This document shows positions 34,933 to 45,894 of a stretch of 64,000 nucleotides of DNA, in pieces. The stretch lies in the NCBI RefSeq assembly GCF_019393635.1, contig NC_057866.1, positions 9,558,223 through 9,622,222 of the forward strand, in the 5' to 3' direction. This stretch comes from Dromiciops gliroides (taxonomy: Eukaryota; Chordata; Mammalia; Microbiotheria; Microbiotheriidae). Numbering within the stretch: position 1 is the stretch's first letter; each line of letters opens with the position of its first letter. Under the pieces are notes generated by a model. It was not told where the DNA came from. It ran no database searches and saw nothing but the letters and a program-made list of their open reading frames with translations. The translations under genes were made by a program, and so were the position numbers.

Positions 34933-37679
34933 GGATTGGTTCCCCCATAAATCCTATCATTGACTCTACACCTGGAGACCCCACAGAGAGTCCCGTGTTA
35001 GCTGAAGAGCAATAGAAGGCACTGGTTCTGAGCTCCTGCCTATGAAGCCTGCTGCTTAGATAACTTTGGGCAAGTCGTTTTGCTTCTGTTTCCCCATCTG
35101 TACAGGAGGAGGCTGAGCTAGCCGCCTTTGTGGCCCCTTCCAGCCATAGATCTCGGAGCCCCTGAACCCCTGATCTTACCCTGCTTCCCCCCCCCTCCCC
35201 CGCCAGTGTCAGTGCAGGGAAGGAAGCCAGCCTGGCCCCTCCCCCCTGCCCGGGTCTGGGCGCAGGGCCCTGGGGTTGGCTCTGCCAGCCCTCACTCCCC
35301 GCAGCCTGTCTCCTCTTTTGTAAAATGAGGGGCTTGGACCTGACGCCCTGCGTGGTCCCTCCAGGCCAGCTCCAGAGCCTTATCCGGAGTCCCTGGTTCC
35401 CTTTTTGTCCCCCGATCGGTGTCCTCGTGTCCTTTGTTCCTCTTAGCCCCCACAAGGGCCCTCCCCCGCTTTGCTGCATTGCAGAGGTTTTAATTGCAGG
35501 GGCCGGCCAGAGAAAGGAGAGTGGGGCTCCCACGCCATCTGCTGGTCAGACGCAGCGTAGCAAGCCCTGCCGCCCACACCGTCTGTCTTCCTTGAAACGG
35601 CTTCGGGGCCCCTCTCATGCAGGGCGGGGCTCTCTGTGGGCTAGGCACCACAAAACCCGACTGCACAGAAAGCTCTCCGTGCCTCGCCTTCCTTTCAGAG
35701 ACCCCGGAAGGGGCTCCTGGGGAGTCCAGTCCAGCTGGCTGGATCAGGGGCTCCTCGTGGGGGTGGGTGGGTGGGTGGGGGTGTCAATCTATGGACTTGG
35801 TTTTAAAAACATTCCAATCTCTGTGTCTCCATATTTTTGGTTTCCTCTGTCCTCTGGTATGGCTTTTATGTTGTGCATTTAGATACACGATTCTAGGACA
35901 GGTCTGTAGCTGCCACTGAGTGGGTAGGAACTACCACAGAGTGGTCCTAAGCTTTACCCCAGGTATTCTAATAGCAACGGAAAAGATGCTGAAGGAAAAC
36001 AAGTCTTGATTTCTTATAAAAACACGATTCTGAGAATGAGCTCCTAGACTGCTCCGGGGGCACCCAGACAAAAGGCTGACCAAGCCCTGGCCCCCAGTTC
36101 TCCCCGTTAGGATTGTAGAGGGCTCCAACAATGCCATTGGGTTGAGAGCTGTCAGTCAGTGCTATTAGGTGCCAGGTGCTCTTCTGCATATGGGGGGGAG
36201 GGAAAGAGAGGGAGGGAGGGGGAGAGAGGGAGGGAGGGGGAGGGAGACAGACAGACAGACAGAGGAGGAAGGGAGGGAGAGAGAGAGAGGGAGAGAGACA
36301 GACAGACAGACAGAGGAGGGAGGGAGGGAGACAGAGACAGAGAACCTGTGTATGCAATAGGGGCCCCCAGACCCCTCTAATGATGTCACTTCTTGCTTGA
36401 CTTTTATCAATAACCCATCAAAGAAGGGCTGCCTTAGGCATCTAGTCCTGTGGGACCTGTGTCTACACTGGTCTTCTCTGCTCCCCTTATTGGGAAGGTC
36501 CTCCTACCCCCCTCCCCATCCTGCTTCTCTAGGAAGCCCGCCCTGTCACTCTGCCAGCATGAACCTCTCTCCTTTCTGAATGAAGCCATTGTCTGTAGTA
36601 GACATCTGGGAGATGGGAATCTTAGAAACTTTGAGTCAGGAGGACCACAGTGGTCATTTGGTCTATCCCTGGAGGTGTGAGTCATCTTGGCAACATTCCA
36701 GACAACGACGCCCCCCCCCCCCCCAAGTACCAGGGCTCCCTGAGCCTGGGCCAACAGAGCCCATCTTGTTGTGAAGTTTAATTTAATTGGGCAAACATTT
36801 ATTAAGTGCTTTGTGGTAACAAAAAAAGTGCCTTGTACTGGGTGCTAGCAGCTGCCCTGGGCCCTAACCCCACCTTCCATAGGCTTTCTGGGACCCCCCT
36901 CCCCAACCCCCAATGCCTTTCCTCTGGGATTAGCTCCAATCTGCACTTTATGGATCTTATATGTGTGTGCACACATACACATACACGTACACATATATTT
37001 CAAGTGCTGTCTCCCCCACCAGAACTTGAGCTCTCTGGGGGTAAGGGTGTTTTGTGCCTGGCACAGAGTCAGCTCTTAGATGATCCCTGAGGGACTGGGA
37101 GGGTCAGGGGAGGCTCTGTGTTGGAGGGGAGGCTGCTAATGGGCCAAGATGAGGAGGGGATGCCTTCCCCAATGGGGGGCAGACTAGTAAAGTCAGTAGG
37201 GCAGGTGAGGAATGACTGGGTTGAGGTGCCCCTGGCGGTTCCGAGGTAGAAGGAGGATGGTCAATAAGGTTGGGAAGGTATATTGAGGGCCTTAAAGCCA
37301 AGCACCTGAGATTGCGGCTCACCCATGGGAGCCCCCCCAGGCTTCTTGAATAAGGAATGATGCAGTGGGAGGAGGCTCAGGAAGCCATCCCAAACCTTGG
37401 TGGCCCGAAGATACACATGATTGACTTGGCCAAGCAAGGGGCTTATCCAAAGCTAGGGCTACTTAGCATAGGAGGTAACAGGTATTAATCACAGCTCATG
37501 GATACACATGTGGGGGTCTTCGAAGTCAGGTGAACATCAAACCTTGTCTCCCTTTGTCCACAGGGTTGGCCAGACCAGTGACATGCCCCGAGGTCTTCAG
37601 CAGGGCCTGGCCGGCTCCCATGGGTAAGCGCAAACTCAGGTGCCTGGCTTTTAAGGCCCTCAATATACCTTCCCAACCT
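34933..37679. other. GC-rich intergenic DNA between FRMD8 and inferred NEAT1
   Basis: Holds the simple repeat at 36191, a C14 run and MIR-like fragments. An ORF of 185 codons at 35325-35882 (plus) has no recognisable domain and is not called. Confidence 0.5.
36191..36342 (+). repeat. (GGGA)n and (GACA)n simple repeat
   Basis: Runs of gggagggagg alternate with two blocks of agacagacagacagacag (about 36245 and 36295), suggesting a duplicated internal segment. Confidence 0.9.
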
Positions 37680-38128
37680 TATGCAAAACATATTTCCATA
37701 TCACTCATGTTGCAAAAGAAAATACACATACATACAACACATTAATTGTCTTGGATAATTGTCTTGATCTGAGTAGTCAAGTCTTTCACAGTTGATCATT
37801 ATTACAGTGTTGAAGTTACTTTGTAATGTTTAATGTGATTGAACTTATATAACCTATATCAGATTGCTTGCTGTCTTGGGGAGGGGGGAGGGAAGGAAGG
37901 GAAGGAGAAAAATTTGGAACTTGAAATCATAAAAATAAATGTTGAAAACGATCTTTACGTGTAACTGGAAAATAATAAAATACTTTTATGAAGTTCCTTT
38001 GTACAATGTTCTCCTGGTTCTGCTCACTTCCCTTTGTATCAGTCCTAAACGTCTTCCCAGGCTTTTCTGGAACTGTGCCCTTTATAATTTCTTATAGCAA
38101 AATAGTATTCCATCATAATCATATACCA
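37680..38128 (-). mobile_element. L1 3' end interrupted by an opposite L1 3' end
   Basis: The minus-oriented parts 37680-37825 (acatatttccatatcactca) and 38004-38128 (caatgttctcctggttctgc) form one element, split by the plus-oriented insertion at 37826. Confidence 0.65.
37826..37988 (+). mobile_element. 5'-truncated L1 3' end with target duplication
   Basis: 163 bp holding cctatatcagattgcttgct, the G/A-rich tract (ggggaggggggagggaagga), aaatttggaacttgaaatca and aaaataataaaatac. Duplication tgaagttactttgta / tgaagttcctttgta occurs at 37811 and 37989. Confidence 0.75.
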
Positions 38129-38634
38129 CAAGACAATTGCAAAGGACTCATGATGAAAGATGCTCTCTACCTGCAGAAAAACAACTGTTGGAGTCTGAAT
38201 GATGCAGATCAAAGCAGATGAATTTCCTTTATTTCCCTTTCCTTTTCTTTTTTTGGGGGGGGGGAGGGGGGCAGGCAATGAGGGTTAAGTGACTTGCCCA
38301 GGGTCACACAGCTAGTAAGTGTCAAGTGTGAGGCTGGATTTAAACTCAGGTCCTCTTGAATCCAGGGCTGGTGCTTTATCCACTGTGCCACCTAACTGCC
38401 CCTCACTTTACTTTTTCATGGTATTTTTGGTGTTTCTCTTTGTTCTGTGTTTTCTTTCACAACATGATTAATATAGAAATATGTTTTGCACGATTGCTCA
38501 TGTATAACCTATTTTAAGTTGTTTACCATCTCAGGGAAGAGGGAGGGGAGAGAGGGAGAGAACTTGGAACTCAAAATTGAAAAAATGAATATTAAAATCG
38601 GTTTTACACGTAATTTGAAAAAACAAGCTGTTAT
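38129..38634 (+). mobile_element. L1 3' end, plus orientation, with SINE insertion
   Basis: caaaggactcatgatgaaag, tctgaatgatgcagatcaaa, then after the SINE ttcacaacatgattaatata and a terminal acgtaatttgaaaaaac. It lies head to head with the neighbouring minus-oriented fragment. Confidence 0.7.
38250..38402 (-). mobile_element. MAR1/WSINE1-type SINE inside an L1 3' end
   Basis: A minus-oriented copy preceded by a G-rich run, ending ccacctaactgcccc. The surrounding L1 3' UTR continues on the right. Confidence 0.92.
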
Positions 38635-39429
38635 TTAAAAGTTCCCACAACTTGTTCAGCCATCATTCAAGATTTCTGATGGTTTTTTGTGTAACCAGCA
38701 ATTGGTTGGATGGAGCTGAGCTGGTGAGTTTAAGCTAAGGGCTACCTCCCTCTTAACAGTGACCAAGGACACAGACTTCCTTCTGGGCACTAAGACCTTA
38801 TACTCCTAGAGCAAGATATTGGAGGGGAAGATGAAGATGATTCTAGCTCTCTTGGAGACTGGAAAGAAGTTGATCCTTGCAGGCCCCTGGAGCCTGCCTC
38901 TCTCCGTGTCCCTCCTCCTGCAGAGCTCCTCGTCTTCACAGAGGTGAGCTGAGCCTCAGACCACCTCTCTCCATGTCCTTCCCAAACTCTGTCTATGCAT
39001 TTTGGCAGCCCATGTGGGCACACCCGACATAGGCGTCTCACAAAAGTCAGTCAGCCCCTTGAAGGTGGGGCCTCTTTGCCTTTGCTATTGTATCTTCGGC
39101 ACTTAGCACAGTGCTTTGTCCATGGCCGGAGTTTGGTTAGTGGACTTTAAACTCATCCATTCCTTTTTCTCCACCAGAAGACAGAGGGTTGGTCTCTCTC
39201 TCCCAGCTCTGAAATCTCTGATCACACAATTTGAGGGTTGCAAGAGACCTCAGTGGCTTCTATCCAGCCCACTCACCAATGAATTCCCACCATCATAGAC
39301 CCAACAGATGGTCAGCCAGCCAGCCAGCCAGCAGCCAAGTGCTACTCCTGCTCCGGTCTAACTAGAGTCTCCTCCAGGGCAGAGCACCGGGCTGCTGTGG
39401 CTTGGTCCTGGGCAGCACATCTAGTGCAG

Positions 39430-39900
39430 GAAGGGATGGGAGAGAGGGCTTAAATCCTTGCCTTCATCTTACAGGTGAGGAAATGGAGGTGTTAAGGGTT
39501 AAAATTCTAGCTAAACTGTCTAAAATATCTAATGAGTGGTCGCCAATAAATTATAAGCTTTAGCAAGAGTTAGGTTTTTAAGTATTTATTAAGGAGAATA
39601 AGAATTTGGTAAAGAGAGAGAGAAAGGCCTAGATTCCTATCTATTAAAGGGAGAGCGCATTTCTAGCTCCACTCTCCACCAGAGTCCAAAGGAAAGAGCC
39701 CGAGACTGAGCGCCAGTCTCTTCCTTCCTCCTCCCACTAGCCCGCGTCACTTCCTGACTCCTGGTCTTGCCCTCAAAGACCTTCCCTTCATGGGCAGAAC
39801 TCTTCTACAGTAAGTATCCAGCAGGTGGCGTCATTCCAATCGTTACAGAGGCCCAGGGAGTTGGAGTCACTTGCCCAAGGTCATTATGGAGAGAATAGAG
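39430..39900 (-). mobile_element. MIR/THER1-like element hosting the solo LTR
   Basis: catcttacaggtgaggaaat on the left and cccagggagttggagtcact on the right join across the LTR into one minus-oriented old SINE. Confidence 0.65.
39490..39847 (-). mobile_element. Solo LTR of an endogenous retrovirus
   Basis: On the minus strand this 358-bp element begins TGTAACGATTGG, contains an AATAAA signal in its second half and ends in TTAACA, the TG...CA form of an LTR. A 4-bp GAGG duplication flanks it (39486-39489 and 39848-39851), fitting a gammaretrovirus-like (class I) family. No internal region is adjacent, so it is a solo LTR. It is inserted in a MIR/THER1-like SINE whose two halves rejoin cleanly. 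The class is inferred from length and duplication size. Confidence 0.75.
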
Positions 39901-40128
39901 CGGTAACTAGATGGCTCAGTGAATCCATAGGGTCTGGGCCACAGAATCATGAAGACCTGAGTGGGAATCGTGCCGCACTTTTGTAAAGAAGACCTGGGTT
40001 CAAATCCTGCCTCTTCCCAGTGCATTGCTGGTGGGCAGGTCACTGAGGCTCTCTTTGCCTAAGCTGCCTCTGGCATATGGATGCCGGCAGGCAGCGTCTT
40101 CCTCGGAGACCAGAAGGGCTGCATTTCT

Positions 40129-40281
40129 TTGTTTTGTTTTGTTTTGGTGAGGCAATGGGGGTTAAGTGACTTGCCTAGGGTCACACAGCTAGTAAGTGTT
40201 ATGTGTCTGAGGCCAGATTTGAACTCAGGTCCTCCTGACTCCAGGGCCAGTGCTCTATCCACTGCACCACCTAGCTGCCCC
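40129..40281 (-). mobile_element. MAR1/WSINE1-type SINE
   Basis: A minus-oriented full-length copy. Perfect duplication agggctgcatttct occurs at 40115 and 40282. Confidence 0.94.
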
Positions 40282-41789
40282 AGGGCTGCATTTCTAATGT
40301 TGGACTGGGCTGATGGATTGATTTGGCTGAAATGGGGTCTCCCCCTTTTATCCTTTGTTATAAGAAATGTCTCTCCAAGAGTGGAAGAGGGCAGGGGGAT
40401 ATCCTGGGGAAGGAAGATGATGAGGCTGACTACAACAGCAGTAACGTTTAAGTATAGCCCTTTTAAGATGCAGACAAGCTGGGGAAGTCAGTGGAAAGAG
40501 CCTTGGCTCTGGATTCAGAAGTACTGAGTTAAAATCCTTCCCTCTGACCCTTCCTGTGGGACCTTTGATGAGTGCCTAGCCCTCTGTGAACCTCCTTTCC
40601 TCATCTGTTAAATGGGAAAGTAGGCTCAGATGTCCTCTGCAGCTCTCCCTGGCTCCCAATCTTTGCCATCTGGGTGTGTGTGTGATGGCCCCAACACCAG
40701 TGTCGGAGTGCCTCAGGGGAGCCTGGGTGGGAGCTGCTGTCCAGAGTCAGGAAGGCTGGGGCTGAAGGCCAGCCCCTTTCCTGATGATCCCAAGATGCTT
40801 TGCCCAAACCCTCCACATTGTTGATGTCACTCCTCAGAGGAACAACAAAGGCCCAGCTGCTGCTGCCCCCTCAACTTCCTGCTCTGAGCATGTGGGAGCT
40901 CTTAGCTAGGACTTGACTGGAGTGTGACAGTGAGAATGAGCTCAGAGACTTAAAATAAACCTTCTTCCTTCCCGAGAAAACAGGCGTTACCTCCGGGCTT
41001 TCCCAGGGTTCAGCCTCCAATGTATAGAATTCAAGAATTCAAGTTCAGCTTCCCCTCCCTCCTGCACACCTAGTCCCTTCTCTGTCAGATTGCCTTCCGT
41101 GCAGCCTGTCTGTATCCTGTATGAAAACAGCTCTTCGCATGTGGAGCTGCTCGGGGTGACTCTGCCCTTCTGCCTAGCTCTTCGCTGAGTGCAGGAGACA
41201 GAGTCAACACTCAGTCACTCAATAAATGTTCACTGAGACAATGCCAAGATTGTTCCTGGGGCTTCAGAAGAAGAACAAGGACAGGGGCACAATGGCAGTA
41301 ATTCAGGAAGGAAGCTGACCCTTGGCTCTGGGGTCTGAGCAGTCACTGTAGCAATCAAGAACACAGGCCCGGAGGAAGCCCCGCCCCTGCGGGGGTATTG
41401 GTGTGGAGGGGGTCCTGGACCTGCCCTGCCCAGACTTGAGTGGGAGCCTTGTCTCCAGTACAAGTTGTAGAGTCTGCAGGGGAAGTAAATGTCTTAGGGG
41501 CTGCTGAGAGCAATGCTCTCATTCCCCAAAGGAGGAACAGGCCTGAGCACTTGAAGGACTTGTTCAAGGCCAAGAAGAACTCCAGGACTCTTTCCACTGG
41601 ACCACACTGCCTCAAGGAGACACAGCTGTAGTCTTAGTGAGAATACCATTGCTAATCCCCTTGGTCCAAGACACGTCAGGTCTTTGGAAGCTTTTTTCTA
41701 GGCTGACTCTCATGAGGCCTATGTGCCCCCCCCCCCACTAGCACACCCTAGTCTCTCCCTAGGCCAAGTTTGCACTTATTTTATACATA

Positions 41790-42015
41790 TTTGACAGTAA
41801 TTAATAGAACTCAGATTGTGCGATCACATTGGCAAAGTGCTTTCTGCACAATAACCTTGTGAGGTGATGCAGGGATTAAGTTTCCTACTTAGATAAAAAA
41901 ACAGACTCAGAGGTTGCCAGGTACCCATGGGGACACACAGGTGCTGAGTGTGGGCAGGATTTGAACACAGTGCTTCTTGATTTTAGGTCCAGCATTCTAT
42001 CCACTAGATGGTGCT
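41790..42015 (-). mobile_element. MIR/THER1-like element
   Basis: Minus-oriented and old: ggcaaagtgctttctgcaca, aataaccttgtgaggtgatg, gcaggatttgaacacagtgc and cattctatccactagatggt. Confidence 0.65.
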
Positions 42016-42109
42016 GACCTCAAACTCATGTCCCCAGCTGCCTTTCAGACATCTTGAAATGGCGGACATTATAAACTCAACCTACCCAAAATTGAACTCA
42101 TGATCCTTC

Positions 42110-42900
42110 CCACTTAACTCCACGCCCACCTTCCCTATTGTGCCCCACTCCCAGCCTCTCCCCCTCCTAACCTAGCGGTTGTCCTGGACTCCTCCCACCT
42201 GCCTCTCGGCCTATCCAATATAGTGCCAAGGCTTGTTGATGTCCTTTGCAGCATCTATGCAATACGCCCCCTTCTGGCTGCTCTGCTGGTGTGACCTTAG
42301 ACTCCTGCAATAGCCTTTCCTCCACTCGGTCTGATCATGTCACCCCCTATTACTTCCAGAATAAAAAAGAAAATCCTTTGTTTGATTTTTTTTAGGGGGG
42401 GCAGGGCAATGAGGGTTAAGTGACTTGCCCAGGGTCACACAGCTAGTAAGTGTCAAGTGTCTGGGACCAGATTTGAACTCAGGTCCTCCTGAATCCAGGG
42501 CCGGTGCTCTATCCACTGCACCACCCAGCTGCCCCTTTGTTTGATTTTTAAAGCCCTTCATGGCTTCTTGCCTTTCCAGTCTTCCAAAACTGACTCCTTT
42601 CTATATTCTCTGCCATTCAGTAACACCGGGGTCTTTGCTCTTTCATGCCCAAGCCGTGCCTGCCATTTCTTACCTCTGTTCATTTTCCCTAGCTGGCCCC
42701 TGTGCTTGCTCCCTCCTCACCTCTGACTCCTGGCTGCCCTCACTTATCAGCCCAGATCCCATTTTCTGCATGAAGCCTCTCAGGTCCCCTTCATGCTAAA
42801 GCCTTCTCTGATTGAGAGCAGGGACAAGCTCCTGCCTTTCTTTGCATCCTCGGCATGTAGTCCAGTGTCTGGCACACAGTAGGTGCTCAGAAGTGTTGGC
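42110..42900 (+). mobile_element. L2 LINE 3' fragment, interrupted by one SINE
   Basis: An L2-type pattern (cccttcatggcttcttgcct, cagtgtctggcacacagtag, gtgctcagaagtgttggc at the end) with the SINE 42391-42535 inserted. Confidence 0.6.
42391..42535 (-). mobile_element. MAR1/WSINE1-type SINE inside an L2 fragment
   Basis: A minus-oriented full-length copy. Perfect duplication tttgtttgattttt occurs at 42377 and 42536. Confidence 0.94.
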
Positions 42901-43964
42901 CAATTTTTGTCGTCCATCAAGTATTTTATTTCCTCCTAGGGTTTTATCTTTTTGATCCCAGTGCCTAACAGAGATCTTGTTGAATGAGTATCTTGTCCAT
43001 TCATTGACAGAAAATATCCAATTTAGAAATGAATGCCTGTCATTGGCGATTCGGTGCAATAAGAATGAGTCAATAGGCAAGACTCCCGGCAGAGGTTGGT
43101 AACTACCTTCTGAAGCAGCTTGCCTGGGGCAGGTTCTGGAAGTTCATGGGAGTCTCCTTGCTCCTACATCAGCATATTCTAGAGGAGTCTGGGCGGCAGC
43201 CTAGGACTGACTAGCTGTGTGATTAGGACCAAAGTCCTTGGGCGAGCCACTGTCCTCAAGCTCCTCCTCCACAAGACGGGTACAGGACCCGGCTCACCGG
43301 GCCGCATGGCTAAGAGTGCTTCTAGGTCTTACCGACCAGAGTACTTGCAGCTGGATGGCCAGTGTGCCGGCCCAGGAAGGGCTCAGATGGAGGGTGACCA
43401 TCCAGGACGCCTAGGCCTCCTCTAAGGTCTTACTTGTGGCACGGAATGGAATTTAGAAGAGACCTCAGCGATTACCCAACTTACATGGAAGGGATCCTCT
43501 CGAGGGGCGGCAAAGATTCTAGGTGGTGGGTGCCGGAGCCCTCATTCTAAACCAGTCTCTAAAGCCTGCCTTAACATGGTGTGGAAATGTCAGCTGTCAT
43601 TATCGAGGATATGAAGAGGTGGATGGTCTTGACGGAGAATGGGGTGCCAGCCCCCAGACAAGAGTCAGAGAGGCCTGTCTGGGAGAGGCCCCTGGGGCTT
43701 CAGCCTCTACACTGGCCCAAATGCAGAGCCCCCTGCTCCACCTCGGGCTTGAAGCAGTCTTACCTCAACCTCTAGCAGGAAAGGGGATGCTGGGGTGGGA
43801 ATAATTCTGCATCCCCAACCAAACACACCAAGGAAATGTCATTCTGGTTTCTTTCTCAACTGGCCAATGTCTGAAAGACCCAAGGATCACCACACCTCGG
43901 ATTCCTACTTCGATCAACAACTTCTAATTTATCATTATTTTGTGCCACAAACGACTCCAAAACA

Positions 43965-45775
43965 TGCTAGAAACAATCTTTATTATTGTTCTTTATTTAT
44001 AGAATACAAAAAAATTAGTGTGTCCACTTAAAGAGTAACAATAATTAGTAAAAGAAACAGCACTTGTTGCTAAGAATGGGGAGAGAATAAAGAAAAAACC
44101 ACGGATTGGTAACAGGTACATCACTGACCTGCATCCCTTCCTGAAAAAGGACCCAAAGAGAATCCCCTCACTCACTCGCTCAGAACCAAGGGGCAGCTTT
44201 CACCCACAGATGGCCTAGAGCAGGTGAGCTCCCACAGGTGCCAAGGGTGGGCACCAGGGTCCTCCTGGCACATCTCAGTCTCAACCTCCTTGAAGCATGC
44301 TGCCGCTCAGAGAAGGCAACAAAATGCCAAACCTTTGGGATGATGGGAGAGCCCCTGATGACGAGCCTATGTCGAGGATATACCTCAGGTCACCTTTCCC
44401 AGCAACACGAAGGGAACACAAAGTAAATGGCAGTGGCCTCACTTGCCCCTTTCCACTAGGGCAGATTTCCTTTCCATATGGGATTAGTAGTGACAGGAAA
44501 GCCTCGCAAGAAATCCCAAACCCAATTCTGACTGCAGTGGGGAAAAGTCCCCGTTGAAAGGTTCTGGTGGAGGGAGACATCAACCAAACTGATTAGAAAG
44601 CAATTTTTCATTACAATTTCCATTCAAATTGTGCTTGGGAGAGAGTTGAATTCTGGCCTTAAGTGACAGGGAGTCCTCCAGCTGTCCAGACTGAGTGCAG
44701 GATGCTGACCAGCTTAGAACCATGGCAGCAGGGCCCCTGAAGGCCTTTGGTACTGATGTTTTCTCCAACCTAAGGGATGTCACTGAGCCAACCTGGGGAA
44801 TCCGAATGCTCTCAGTTCTTTTGGCTTGGTGGAGCCCCAGTGCCACTTAGGGAGGCTGAGTAAAGTGCTGGAGCTGGAGTTCCCAGAAGCCCTTGGCAGC
44901 ACAATGGGTGGCACAGGCTTGCTGGTATTTCAGCCTCTTCCCAGAAAGCAGAACCTCCATCGGATGAAAAGGAGCTTGTTTTTTGGTCAACAGGAATCCT
45001 AACCCTGCCCAGATCTGCCCACTAGAGTGCCGCCAACCCACCCTTGTGCCAGCCTTCTGTCACACAACAGCTGCCATGCAGAACATGCTGGAGGAAAGGC
45101 TAGGGCATCCTGGAGTAGGCTGGGAGCGCCTACAACGAGGGTGAGCGGGAGGGTGAGCAAGGGCCAGAGCTCAAGACCTCTGGCAGGCAGCCTGGAGGTT
45201 GGTTTCTTATCAGCAGCCCCAGGAGTGTGATGACGTGTGTAGCAGAAGGAATGTGGGTGATGCAGATGCCAACCCCACTGGGCTCAGAGAGGGGTGTCTG
45301 AACCACACTCTGCTGGTTTGATCCCAAACTGGAGGACCCTTTGGCTGCTTCTTCCAGATCCAGCTTGTTTAGACAGTAGCAGGCACTTTGGGGAGAAGGC
45401 TGGTCCCCTCTGCAGAGGGGGAAGGCACAAAGCCCTCCTTTCTGGGTGTGGAGAAGATGCCCACAGATCCAGGGCACAGGTGAGCAGATGACACTGGGGG
45501 AGCCCCATAGGCTGCCCAAGCATGAACCCGAGCCAGCTGGCGAGGCCCCACAGTCATGCAAGGTATTGATAATTTGGCGTTTGAGAATGCCAAGTCCCCA
45601 ATCACCTGGCCACAGCTGCACACAAGAGGGAAGCACGTAACAGGAATAACTTGGCAGAGCATGCATCTGTCCATGCGTCTCTGCTGTCTCCCCGGTCAAG
45701 GGTGGCACAGACAGTACAGGTGCCCCCAATCTGGTGCTGGCTTCGGCTCAGGCAGGGGGCTCTGTTCTCTCCCCT
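43965..45775 (-). other. FRMD8: FRMD8 3' untranslated region
   Basis: This stretch runs from the stop codon to paired poly(A) signals near 43.98 kb. It has no young SINE insertion over 1.8 kb, unlike the introns and intergenic DNA on either side, which is what an exonic 3' UTR would show. No conserved ORF is present. The end is inferred from the poly(A) signals. Confidence 0.65.
43979..43997 (-). terminator. FRMD8: Paired poly(A) signals for FRMD8
   Basis: Two minus-strand AATAAA hexamers (plus-strand TTTATT at 43979-43984 and 43992-43997) lie 1.8 kb after the FRMD8 stop. They are the first close pair downstream of the coding end in an otherwise GC-rich stretch. Cleavage would be expected 10-25 nt further left. 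Confidence 0.55.
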
Positions 45776-45894
45776 TCAGCCCTGCTCCAGACTCTCCGTG
45801 GGCTGGACCGCAGAATACGTTGCCGGGCCCAGGGACAGCTGGCGACTGAAGAAGGAAGTTGTACGCTTGGGCTTCACTCGCTTGATCTCCTTGC
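45776..45894 (-). CDS. FRMD8: FRMD8 terminal coding exon i with stop codon
   Basis: Across a 4.7-kb intron this exon completes the Gly codon and encodes [20 protein letters not shown] then [18 protein letters not shown] and TGA (plus-strand tca at 45776-45778). Human ends [20 protein letters not shown] and GDSLEQG. The acceptor is ttgcag. The basic [12 protein letters not shown] segment is conserved. Confidence 0.96.

Larger units (their letters stand above)
38640..43964. other. Intergenic DNA downstream of FRMD8
   Basis: Apart from the SINEs, solo LTR, MIR and L2 elements listed, no gene is recognised. An L2-like end (ggcacttagcacagtgcttt) is near 39095-39120. Confidence 0.5.

Noticed and set aside
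35325-35882. 185-codon plus-strand ORF
   Set aside because: No domain and no conservation signal visible from sequence; the minus strand is open as well.
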